Positions 1 through 5,851 of a stretch of DNA of 8,250 nucleotides are shown in pieces. Under the pieces are notes generated by a model that was not told where the DNA came from, made no database searches, and saw nothing but the letters and a program-made list of their open reading frames with translations. The position numbers and the translations under genes are program-made. Source of the DNA: an uncultured Eubacteriales bacterium. Its GTDB lineage: Bacteria; Bacillota; Clostridia; Oscillospirales; Acutalibacteraceae. The stretch is taken from assembly GCA_934444695.1 (NCBI GenBank), contig CAKSDF010000086.1:1-8250 (forward strand), read 5' to 3'. Position 1 is the stretch's first letter; each line of letters opens with the position of its first letter.

Positions 1-218
1 CCGTGATCGTGGTCGTGATGGTCATGATGATCGTGATGATCCGAATGGTCGTGATCATGATGATCGTGGTCGTGTCCGTGGCAGGTACCGCTTAGAGCAC
101 AACAGCTGCAATTACAGCCGCAGGAGGATTTTCCTGCTTTTTTATCCCTCACAAGTTTAACAACAATGGCGGCAACAACCGCAGCAAGGGCAAGAGATAT
201 CAAAATCGTCGCAAGCAT
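1..218 (-). CDS. FeoB-associated Cys-rich membrane protein with His-rich tail (3' end outside window)
   Basis: Not in a standard long-ORF list because it runs off the left edge; 72 codons are visible. The start ATG (216-218) follows an AAAGGAAG ribosome binding site with 8 bases between. Residues 3-23 form one hydrophobic helix rich in Ala, Val, Leu and Ile, followed by a basic stretch (K21-K30). Then comes a Cys cluster, CGCNCSCC at 33-40, with another Cys at 46. This helix-plus-Cys layout directly after feoB is that of the FeoB-associated Cys-rich membrane proteins, proposed to aid FeoB in Firmicutes in place of FeoC; the exact role is not established. Unusually, from residue 47 to the window edge the chain is almost only His and Asp (15 His, 9 Asp in 26 residues), a likely metal-binding tail. 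It lies 70 bp after feoB, in the same operon. The C-terminus is unseen, so fusion to a further domain cannot be excluded. Confidence 0.82.
   Translation of the reverse strand, partial: MLATILISLALAAVVAAIVVKLVRDKKAGKSSCGCNCSCCALSGTCHGHDHDHHDHDHSDHHDHHDHHDHDH
3..80. repeat. Low-complexity His/Asp codon repeat
   Basis: The plus strand here is built almost only of gtgatc, gatgat, ggtcgt and close variants, the complement of alternating CAC/CAT and GAC/GAT codons. It encodes the His/Asp-rich tail of the FeoB-associated protein. Such a tract can change length by slippage or unequal recombination in steps of whole codons, so tail length may vary between strains. Confidence 0.85.
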
Positions 219-250
219 TTATACGGCTTCCTTTCTAAAGACACTTTCAA

Positions 251-273
251 AAGCATAATGCTTAAAGCTTAAG
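251..273. repeat. Two overlapping short palindromes between feoB and the Cys-rich protein gene
   Basis: AAGCAT-A-ATGCTT (251-263) and CTTAA-AGC-TTAAG (261-273) share CTT, so only one hairpin can form at a time. Neither is GC-rich nor followed by a T-run, so a terminator is unlikely. They may be an mRNA processing or stability element in the operon, or chance in AT-rich spacer. Confidence 0.3.
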
Positions 274-288
274 TAAAACCGGGTCGGA

Positions 289-2781
289 TTATACTCTGAC
301 GCTCTTGGTAAGCTTGGTGGCCTCTTTGTAAGGTTTAACAAGCATATAGATGATGAATGCGAAGGCCGCAAGAGCAAATATAAGTCCGATTACGTTGACG
401 TTACCGGTGAACAGTCCGCCGAACTGGTTGATCATAAGAGCAACGATGTAAGCAAATCCGCACTGATAACCGATTGCAAACCAGGTCCACTTGGCGTTGT
501 TCATTTCTCTCTTCATTGCACCGATAGCGGCGAAGCAGGGGGCGCAAAGGAGGTTGAATACGAGGAAGGAGTATCCGGTAATTCCGGTGAATACGCCGGC
601 CAGAGTTCCGTAAACATCGCCCGAGCCGCCATAGAGGATGCCCATTGTACCAACGATGTTTTCCTTAGCAACAAGACCGGTGATGGAGGCAACGGCTGCC
701 TGCCAGGTTCCCCAGCCGAGGGGTTTGAATATCCAGGCTATTGCTCCGCCGATAGCGGCAAGGATGGAAGAGTCGATCTGATCATCTTCGAGCATCTGGA
801 ATGTTCCGTCGACCCAGCCGAAGTAGGTGGTGAACCAAACAACGATGGTCGAAAGAAGGATGATGGTGCCGGCCTTTTTGATGAAGGACCAGCCGCGCTC
901 CCACATTGAACGGAGAACGTTTCCGACGGTGGGAAGATGGTATGCGGGAAGCTCCATAACGAAGGGAGCAGGATCGCCGGAGAACATCTTGGTCTTTTTA
1001 AGCATAATACCCGATACTATTATGGCCGCCATACCGATGAAGTATGCAGAGGTCGAAACCCAGGCCGATCCGCCGAACAGTGCGCCGGCAATCATGGCAA
1101 TGAAAGGAACCTTTGCTCCGCAGGGGATGAAGGTGGTGGTCATAATGGTCATACGGCGGTCGCGCTCGTTTTCGATTGTACGCGATGCCATAACACCGGG
1201 GATACCGCAGCCGGTACCGATGAGCATAGGAATGAAGGATTTACCCGAAAGACCGAATTTACGGAAGATACGGTCGAGCACGAATGCGATACGAGCCATA
1301 TAACCGCAGGCCTCAAGGAATGCGAGAAGCAGGAAGAGTACGAGCATCTGGGGAACAAATCCGAGAACTGCGCCGACACCGGCGACAATACCGTCGAGGA
1401 CAAGTCCGCTTACCCAAGGAGCAGCATTTGCGGCCTCAAGAGCGTTGCCTACAAGAACCGGAACACCGGGCACCCAAACGCCGTCATCGGCAGGATCGGG
1501 AGCGTCAAAGCCGTTTTCGGACAGATAGTCCTTAGCTTCGGTGAAGGTCATTGCAACGGTTTCCTCTTCGTCTGCATCATCAGGAATTTCGTCGTAGTAT
1601 GCAGTCATGGTGTTAACTGCGAGAGTTTCCTCATCCTCCACATCAACAGTGGCGGTCTGAGCCTCGGGTTTGAATTCGTTGATCTCTGCCATGGTGGCGT
1701 CGGCGTCGAATTCTTCGTCTTCGACATCGATCTCCTCACCGAGGAAGGCGTCAACAGCCTGCATAGCGGCGGTGTATTCGTCCGATTTCTCGGTATAGGC
1801 AGATTCGCCTATTCCAAAGAGATGCCAACCGTCTCCGAAGAGTCCGTCGTTGGCCCAATCGGTAGCAGCCGAACCTACGGTTACCATGGAGATGTAGTAA
1901 ACAAGGAACATAACCACTGCGAAAATGGGAAGTCCCAGCCAGCGGTTTGTAACAACCTTATCTATCTTATCGGAGGTAGAAAGGCTTCCTGCGTTTTTCT
2001 TTTTGTAGCAGGCCTTGATTATAGAAGCGATGTATATGTATCTTTCGTTGGTGATGATGCTTTCGGCGTCGTCATCAAGCTCCTCTTCGGCAGCGGTGAT
2101 GTCGGCCTTGATGTGGGAAAGGGTGTCCTCGGGGATATTGAGGCGGGACAGCACCTTTTCATCGCCCTCGAAAATCTTGATGGCATACCATCTCTGCTGC
2201 TCTTCGGGCATATCGTGAAGAACGGCTTCCTCGATGTGAGCAATGGCGTGTTCAACGCAGCCGGAGAAGGTGTGCTTGGGAACGGTGGTGGTCTCGGAAG
2301 CGGCCTTTATGGCGGCTTCTGCGGCCTGCATTGTGCCGGTTCCCTTTAATGCCGAAATCTCAATTATCTCGCAGCCAAGCTGTCTGGAAAGCTCGGCAGT
2401 GTTGATGTTATCGCCGTTCTTTTTGACAACATCCATCATATTGATGGCGATAACAACGGGGATTCCAAGCTCAACAAGCTGTGTGGTGAGATAGAGGTTT
2501 CTTTCAAGGTTTGTTCCGTCGATTATGTTAAGAATAACATCGGGTTTTTCATCGATAAGGTAATTTCTCGCAACCACCTCTTCAAGGGTGTAAGGCGACA
2601 GCGAATAAATTCCGGGAAGGTCGGTGACGATAACGCCGTCGTGCTTTTTAAGCTTACCTTCCTTTTTTTCCACCGTAACGCCGGGCCAGTTACCTACAAA
2701 CTGGTTGGAGCCCGTAAGCGCGTTAAACAGTGTAGTTTTACCGCAGTTAGGATTTCCTGCCAGCGCAATTCTAAGGTTCAT
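289..2781 (-). CDS. feoB: Ferrous iron transporter FeoB, with acidic loop insertion
   Basis: Inner-membrane Fe(II) importer with an N-terminal cytoplasmic GTPase. G motifs are all present: G1 GNPNCGKT (9-16), switch I Thr36, G3 DLPG (54-57), G4 NMMD (114-117) and G5 Ser-Ala (143-144). N12 matches the Asn that supports K+-stimulated GTP hydrolysis in characterised FeoB. A helical linker (about 160-275) leads to TM1 (284-303). The membrane core carries CGYMAR (492-497) and GTGCGIPG (522-529) of the first gate domain and CAPC (746-749) in the C-terminal part; the last helix is about 797-814. At 830 residues it exceeds E. coli FeoB (773), mainly through an acidic stretch at about 324-435 between TM1 and the next helix, expected to be extracellular. 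The start follows GAGAGGAA; the nearer upstream ATG hits a stop after two codons. It lies between feoA1 (83 bp) and the Cys-rich partner (70 bp). Confidence 0.97.
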   Translation of the reverse strand: MNLRIALAGNPNCGKTTLFNALTGSNQFVGNWPGVTVEKKEGKLKKHDGVIVTDLPGIYSLSPYTLEEVVARNYLIDEKPDVILNIIDGTNLERNLYLTTQLVELGIPVVIAINMMDVVKKNGDNINTAELSRQLGCEIIEISALKGTGTMQAAEAAIKAASETTTVPKHTFSGCVEHAIAHIEEAVLHDMPEEQQRWYAIKIFEGDEKVLSRLNIPEDTLSHIKADITAAEEELDDDAESIITNERYIYIASIIKACYKKKNAGSLSTSDKIDKVVTNRWLGLPIFAVVMFLVYYISMVTVGSAATDWANDGLFGDGWHLFGIGESAYTEKSDEYTAAMQAVDAFLGEEIDVEDEEFDADATMAEINEFKPEAQTATVDVEDEETLAVNTMTAYYDEIPDDADEEETVAMTFTEAKDYLSENGFDAPDPADDGVWVPGVPVLVGNALEAANAAPWVSGLVLDGIVAGVGAVLGFVPQMLVLFLLLAFLEACGYMARIAFVLDRIFRKFGLSGKSFIPMLIGTGCGIPGVMASRTIENERDRRMTIMTTTFIPCGAKVPFIAMIAGALFGGSAWVSTSAYFIGMAAIIVSGIMLKKTKMFSGDPAPFVMELPAYHLPTVGNVLRSMWERGWSFIKKAGTIILLSTIVVWFTTYFGWVDGTFQMLEDDQIDSSILAAIGGAIAWIFKPLGWGTWQAAVASITGLVAKENIVGTMGILYGGSGDVYGTLAGVFTGITGYSFLVFNLLCAPCFAAIGAMKREMNNAKWTWFAIGYQCGFAYIVALMINQFGGLFTGNVNVIGLIFALAAFAFIIYMLVKPYKEATKLTKSVRV

Positions 2782-2804
2782 TGGTACATTTCCTCTCTTT
2801 CTAA

Positions 2805-2822
2805 GGTTAGTTTAAGCTAACC
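2805..2822. promoter_or_regulatory. Candidate metal-repressor operator between feoA1 and feoB
   Basis: GGTTAGT-TTAA-GCTAACC, a near-perfect palindrome 23 bp upstream of the feoB start. It has the same outer arms and spacing as the palindrome at the feo promoter (3405-3422). The flanks (TAA before, TAT after) extend the likeness to DtxR/IdeR half-sites (AGGTTAG/CTAACCT), although the arms are 6 bp apart rather than 1. A weak -10-like TAAAAT lies just upstream on the minus strand without a good -35, so a second promoter for feoB is possible but unsupported. Confidence 0.6.
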
Positions 2823-2864
2823 TATACATTTTAAAAATGCCGGTTTCCGAAAATCAGAAATTAT

Positions 2865-3086
2865 TTATCTAATCTCAATCATTTCGGCATCGGCTTTACG
2901 CAGTGAAAGCTCATAGCCCCGAACGGTTACCTCAATGGGATCGCCAAGCGGCGCAACCTTTCGAATGTGCACTTCAACGCCGCGGGTAATACCCATATCC
3001 ATAATACGGCGTTTGACCGCGCCTTCGCCGTGAAGCTTCACGACCGATACGGTCTCTCCCACCTTCGCCTCTTTCAAGGTTTTCAT
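2865..3086 (-). CDS. feoA: FeoA-type SH3-like iron transport accessory protein (second of two)
   Basis: A 73-residue cytosolic protein spanning a whole FeoA domain: the start TLKEAKVGETVSVVKL, the central RRIMDMGITRGVEV stretch (about 26-40) and the closing beta-strands with VTVRGYELSLRKADAEMI. FeoA is a small SH3-fold protein that supports FeoB in Fe(II) uptake, probably through contact with its cytoplasmic part. The start follows AAAGGGGGA with about 9 bases of spacing. It sits 52 bp after feoA2 and 83 bp before feoB. Of the two copies this is the closer match to canonical FeoA. Confidence 0.95.
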   Translation of the reverse strand: MKTLKEAKVGETVSVVKLHGEGAVKRRIMDMGITRGVEVHIRKVAPLGDPIEVTVRGYELSLRKADAEMIEIR

Positions 3087-3110
3087 TCTCTTTATCCCCC
3101 TTTATTTATT

Positions 3111-3139
3111 TTGACAAAAACAATAATAAGATGTATGAT
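3111..3139 (+). promoter_or_regulatory. Near-consensus sigma-A promoter pointing antisense into feoA2
   Basis: TTGACA (3111-3116), a 17-bp spacer and TATGAT (3134-3139) on the plus strand match the vegetative consensus at 11 of 12 positions. It lies in the feoA2-feoA1 spacer and faces the opposite way to every gene here. A transcript would start near 3146 and run antisense across feoA2 toward the feo promoter. No sensible plus-strand gene follows. The spacer is AT-rich, so chance occurrence is possible. Confidence 0.5.
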
Positions 3140-3351
3140 CAGATCATTATTTTTCTTGCCATTTCTTCACTTATTGCCACCCGGGCTTCCTTGACATTGA
3201 CAATGACATTTCCGCCCAGTGTGTTAACTATTTTAACGTTTCCGCCTACCACGAAGCCTAAGTTTTCAAGATGCTTCTTGACCTCGGGAGAACCGCCGAT
3301 TTTCTTAATAACATTATCCTCTCCGGGATTTGCCAAACACAAAGGCATCAT
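3139..3351 (-). CDS. feoA: FeoA-type SH3-like protein (first gene of the feo operon)
   Basis: A 70-residue protein with the FeoA pattern: an N-terminal 'MMPLCLANPGEDNVIKKI' strand, the helix 'EVKKHLENLGFVVGGNVKIV' (about 23-42) that carries the family's L-x-x-L-G-F/M-x-x-G signature, and closing strands ending in the KEARVAISEEMARKIMI region. It belongs to the shorter, divergent FeoA type common in Clostridia, often paired with a second canonical FeoA. The likely role is FeoB support. AAGGAAG lies about 10 bases before the start; two ATGs follow each other, so the true start may be one codon later. It is first in the operon, with the promoter 79-107 bp upstream of the start. Confidence 0.9.
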   Translation of the reverse strand: MMPLCLANPGEDNVIKKIGGSPEVKKHLENLGFVVGGNVKIVNTLGGNVIVNVKEARVAISEEMARKIMI

Positions 3352-3404
3352 TTTAAAACATCTTCCTTCAACAAGCAGAATTTAAAAAAAGACAGCAAAA
3401 GCTT

Positions 3405-3422
3405 GGTTAGCTCTTGCTAACC
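3405..3422. promoter_or_regulatory. Operator palindrome at the feo transcription start
   Basis: GGTTAGC-TCTT-GCTAACC is a perfect 7-4-7 palindrome. On the minus strand it begins 7 bp past the -10 box, so it covers the first transcribed bases, a usual place for a repressor. The half-sites resemble those of DtxR/IdeR-family iron repressors, and blocking an iron uptake operon when iron is plentiful fits. No regulator gene is in the window, so the protein is inferred. Confidence 0.72.
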
Positions 3423-3429
3423 CATTGAT

Positions 3430-3458
3430 ATAATATCTCTTTTTTCGTTTTTTGTCAA
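3430..3458 (-). promoter_or_regulatory. feo operon promoter (sigma-A type)
   Basis: On the minus strand: TTGACA (3453-3458, perfect -35), 17-bp spacer, TATTAT (3430-3435, -10). Transcription would start near 3423, next to the operator palindrome, giving a leader of about 70 bases before feoA2. It is the only strong minus-strand promoter found upstream of the operon. Confidence 0.78.
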
Positions 3459-3501
3459 CGCATTTTTTAACGAAAAAATATTTTCGGCAGATTTTACAAT
3501 A

Positions 3502-3519
3502 AGTTAGCCCACGCTAATC
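3502..3519. promoter_or_regulatory. Third, imperfect copy of the feo operator
   Basis: AGTTAGC-CCAC-GCTAATC keeps the TTAGC-N4-GCTAA core of the two stronger palindromes, with the outermost bases not complementary. It lies about 45-60 bp upstream of the feo -35 box and could be a secondary binding site helping a repressor loop or spread. Confidence 0.5.
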
Positions 3520-3532
3520 ATTCTGTTGTTGA

Positions 3533-3549
3533 AATTAGCTCTCCTAACC
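3533..3549. promoter_or_regulatory. Degenerate fourth operator-like site
   Basis: TTAG (3535-3538) and CTAACC (3544-3549) are half-sites like those of the other three sites, but the gap between TTAG and CTAA is 5 rather than 6. It may be weak or non-functional. Listed because it is 14 bp from the third copy. Confidence 0.3.
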
Positions 3550-3625
3550 CGATTTAACAAATCGTCTGCCCGAACGGCATCAATCGCCTTTAATGTTCAA
3601 CATAATTATAATGGTTTTGTAAAAG
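3550..3625. other. Intergenic spacer, small hairpins only
   Basis: Within the 353-bp gap between feoA2 and the four-gene run, this part holds no reading frame I would call. It contains a perfect short palindrome CGATTT-AAC-AAATCG (3550-3564) and a small hairpin TGCC-CGAAC-GGCA (3567-3579). Neither has a following T-run in either direction. Function unknown. Confidence 0.4.
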
Positions 3626-3684
3626 CGTATTTAGGACTTCCGGCTAAGCGGTAAGCTTGAGTTGCCTCGGAAGGGCCCAATACG
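3626..3684. terminator. Long imperfect inverted repeat after the four-gene run, possible terminator
   Basis: Arms 3626-3642 and 3668-3684 pair as CGTATT/AATACG and CTTCCG/CGGAAG around an internal loop, with a 25-base loop that contains a short tandem repeat (TAAGCGG then TAAGCTT). On the minus strand the hairpin starts 20 bp after the stop of the 214-residue gene and is followed by CTTTT. That is a modest T-tract, so it is a fair but not strong rho-independent terminator. It could also be a mobile-element end or a small structured RNA. It lies where base composition changes from AT-rich to the feo region. Confidence 0.4.
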
Positions 3685-3704
3685 GACAAAACCCCCAAGT
3701 TTAT

Positions 3705-4349
3705 TTAATCGTTATCATCATCCGTAAACATTAAATATTCCAATGCTCTACCTGAAAGTCGTTTGCGGATCTCTGTTTCGCTTTTGGAAGGATTTTCGCC
3801 TTCTTTACCAACGATACTATCTACCATTTGTTTTATGATATTTTTCGAATTTGTTTTAAGTTTCGTTTTTGATCCCTCAACTTTGATGTTGGCAATGTGG
3901 GCAGATCCATCAGCACAATAAATTCTTTTAACAGCTTCTTCATTAGATATGTGCATAAATAGATGTGGAGCCGAGTCCCAAGAATCCCAGAAACTATCGG
4001 CCTCTTGTTTGCTCCATTTTTTGTCTTTAAGCTGATAAACAAAAACAGGGCTGTTTTCATCTGTTTCTACATAGATCGTGTTCTCATCGACTAAATAACA
4101 CTTTCGAGCAATCAGTATTTGGTCCTTGTTCAACTTATTACTTCTTGAAGAAATAATGGCAATAGCTTCTTCTTCTGTAATATCAAGCAAACAAGAATCG
4201 CCTTCTCCAAACCAATATTCACGTTCGTATAAACTGTCCGGCTTTGTTTGTGTCCAATTGGACAAATCGTCATAAGTGTATTCGAGGTGCATACCTTCAT
4301 CGGGTTTTCTAACTATAAAACTCGTATTTACATCACGAAAATATATCAT
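3705..4349 (-). CDS. Uncharacterised 214-residue acidic protein, last gene of the four-gene run
   Basis: I do not recognise a family. The start follows GGAGGAGC with 7 bases of spacing, a strong ribosome binding site. There is no signal peptide or membrane helix, so it is probably cytosolic. Two stretches resemble each other: W32-x8-Y41 with L54-L-D-I-T-E-E-E-A-I-A-I-I66, and W112-x8-W121 with F131-M-H-I-S-N-E-E-A-V-K-R-I143. This points to a duplicated alpha/beta unit of about 75-80 residues. The remaining C-terminal part (about 156-214) is basic, then ends in a DDDND-type acidic tail. The gene follows the nuclease-like gene by 23 bp and has the same AT-rich composition, so the two are probably co-expressed. 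A role as partner, specificity factor or immunity protein for that neighbour is a guess from position only. Confidence 0.8.
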   Translation of the reverse strand: MIYFRDVNTSFIVRKPDEGMHLEYTYDDLSNWTQTKPDSLYEREYWFGEGDSCLLDITEEEAIAIISSRSNKLNKDQILIARKCYLVDENTIYVETDENSPVFVYQLKDKKWSKQEADSFWDSWDSAPHLFMHISNEEAVKRIYCADGSAHIANIKVEGSKTKLKTNSKNIIKQMVDSIVGKEGENPSKSETEIRKRLSGRALEYLMFTDDDND

Positions 4350-4372
4350 TATAGCTCCTCCAAACTACGCTT

Positions 4373-5845
4373 TTAGCATTTTCCTCTGCCAATTATATTG
4401 AATACTTTGTGGTAGTTATCTTCATTTTTCAAATTGCTCCAAGAAAAAGAAAGAATACTTTCAGTGTAATCATCCGCAACATCGGTTATCCAAACTCCTT
4501 CTTTTGCAGCAATTACAGAGTATTTTGCATTAAGAAGTTTTGCATAGCCTCTTGCTTGTGTTTTTGCTTCTTCCAACAATTTATTTGACGAAATAGAATA
4601 TTTTGCTTCAACAAGAAAATCCGCTGACTGATGACCTTTGGATACAATTGGATTGATAACAAAATCAGGAATTAAAGCGTGATTATGATTACCTATTTCG
4701 ATGTATAATTGTTGTTTATAGTCTTTTTCAGTATAACCAAGTTCTGCTAAAAACGGTTTAATCAATTTGTTTTCGACGTCTTTTTCTCTCGAAAGAACAA
4801 GATCATCGTTATTATTTGCAAACTCTAATCTCGGCAAACCCGATTCTGTCATATCAAGCAAGTGATTATAAACAGAAGGGTATAGTTCAACACCGTTTAA
4901 CCCCTGCATATTTTTCTTTACAATAGGCAAATTACCGAATACCGAATCTCCTTTAAGCTGGTTTTGAGGAATTCTATTTACCTTGCAGGGGTTGGCAATA
5001 TATGTGCATCTGTAATAATAAAAGAACGGATCATTAAATCCAACAGAAACACTGCGCCAAATGGAATCAATGGCACTAATAGGAGATTTTAGATACATAA
5101 CAATGACATCGCCAGCCATTGTATCGGGATTGCATTGCCAAGGCGTAATAGTATCATCATCGCTCGATAAGAAATTATCATTTTTTGAACCGCCAATGAA
5201 ATAGGCACTCTTGGGCGCCGGAATATCTTTAATTATATAACTATCAGCACCACCAACGTATTTAGGTGCAAAATCATAAAGGAAAGCACATAGTTCATAC
5301 GCGGACATATTATGCTTCTCTCTAAAATCATATAATGCCTCGCATATTTTACCGTAGTATAAAAATCTTCCCTCATAATCTTTTTTGATGGGAATCTCCG
5401 GAAGAATTATTTCAAACTCTTGTGCTATTTTCTCAAAAATATTAAAGTTTAGCGTGAAATAATAAGGGATAAACAATTCTGGTAATTCTCTTGCAAAAAG
5501 TGTGGTAAAAAACGCTACTGAACCCGAAAAGAAATTAAAAACCTTTTGCGGGGTTGCACCATCTTTGTTAAGAAATCCATTAAAAATATGTGAAATCGCA
5601 GATTCAATTGAATATTCACCTTCTTCAAGAAACCAAAGGCCTTCTGCAATATCCTCCCACGCATCGACTAATTCATTATGTAACGATTCATTAACGATCT
5701 TACTTGGGCAATATTCCCTATGAAATTCACATATTTTATCAGCGTATTCTTTTGAAAAATTGTTTGAAAGGTTTTCTTCAAAGAAATCAACCACTTCTTT
5801 TCCTGTCCCGCCTAAATATGTTCTCCAAATATAATCATTAAACAT
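4373..5845 (-). CDS. Restriction-endonuclease-like protein: helical N-terminus, PUA/EVE-like middle, HsdR_N-type PD-(D/E)xK nuclease C-terminus
   Basis: 490 residues, cytosolic. The C-terminal third resembles the N-terminal nuclease domain of type I restriction R subunits: E358 in the helix SREKDVENKLIKPFLAELGY, PD at 393-394, E413-A-K415, and Q430-x3-Y434, the extra motif typical of that family. These give an intact PD-(D/E)xK metal-dependent site. No helicase motifs follow, so this is not a type I R subunit. Residues about 244-330 (GDVIVMYLKSP, SIWRSVS, DPFFYYYR) look like a PUA/EVE-like fold, a class that includes readers of modified bases; this call is tentative. Residues 1-200 are mainly helical and unrecognised. 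I chose ATG 5845 over TTG 5851: AAAGGA (5855-5860) lies 9 bases from the ATG but only 3 from the TTG. That site overlaps the end of the upstream gene, implying coupling. Confidence 0.8.
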   Translation of the reverse strand: MFNDYIWRTYLGGTGKEVVDFFEENLSNNFSKEYADKICEFHREYCPSKIVNESLHNELVDAWEDIAEGLWFLEEGEYSIESAISHIFNGFLNKDGATPQKVFNFFSGSVAFFTTLFARELPELFIPYYFTLNFNIFEKIAQEFEIILPEIPIKKDYEGRFLYYGKICEALYDFREKHNMSAYELCAFLYDFAPKYVGGADSYIIKDIPAPKSAYFIGGSKNDNFLSSDDDTITPWQCNPDTMAGDVIVMYLKSPISAIDSIWRSVSVGFNDPFFYYYRCTYIANPCKVNRIPQNQLKGDSVFGNLPIVKKNMQGLNGVELYPSVYNHLLDMTESGLPRLEFANNNDDLVLSREKDVENKLIKPFLAELGYTEKDYKQQLYIEIGNHNHALIPDFVINPIVSKGHQSADFLVEAKYSISSNKLLEEAKTQARGYAKLLNAKYSVIAAKEGVWITDVADDYTESILSFSWSNLKNEDNYHKVFNIIGRGKC

Positions 5846-5851
5846 TGTCAA

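Noticed and set aside
1..80. CRISPR or tandem-repeat array
   Set aside because: The repeats have no spacers and read in frame as alternating His and Asp codons after a Cys-rich membrane protein.
937..2349. 470-codon open frame on the plus strand
   Set aside because: It is the opposite strand of feoB, whose minus-strand frame has all transporter and GTPase motifs. The product is Gly/Cys/His-rich with no recognisable domain.
3131..3385. 84-codon plus-strand frame opposite feoA2, downstream of the antisense promoter
   Set aside because: No ribosome binding site before its ATG and no recognisable protein; any antisense transcript is more likely non-coding.
3405..3422. Fur box
   Set aside because: The palindrome lacks the GATAAT/ATTATC repeats of Fur boxes; the GGTTAG/CTAACC arms fit the DtxR/IdeR style better.
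4373..5845. Type I restriction R subunit
   Set aside because: No DEAD-box helicase motifs, no adjacent hsdM or hsdS, and the nuclease-like domain is at the C-terminus instead of the N-terminus.
5846..5851. TTG start for the nuclease-like gene
   Set aside because: It adds two residues and is only 3 bases from the AAAGGA site, whereas ATG 5845 is 9 bases away.
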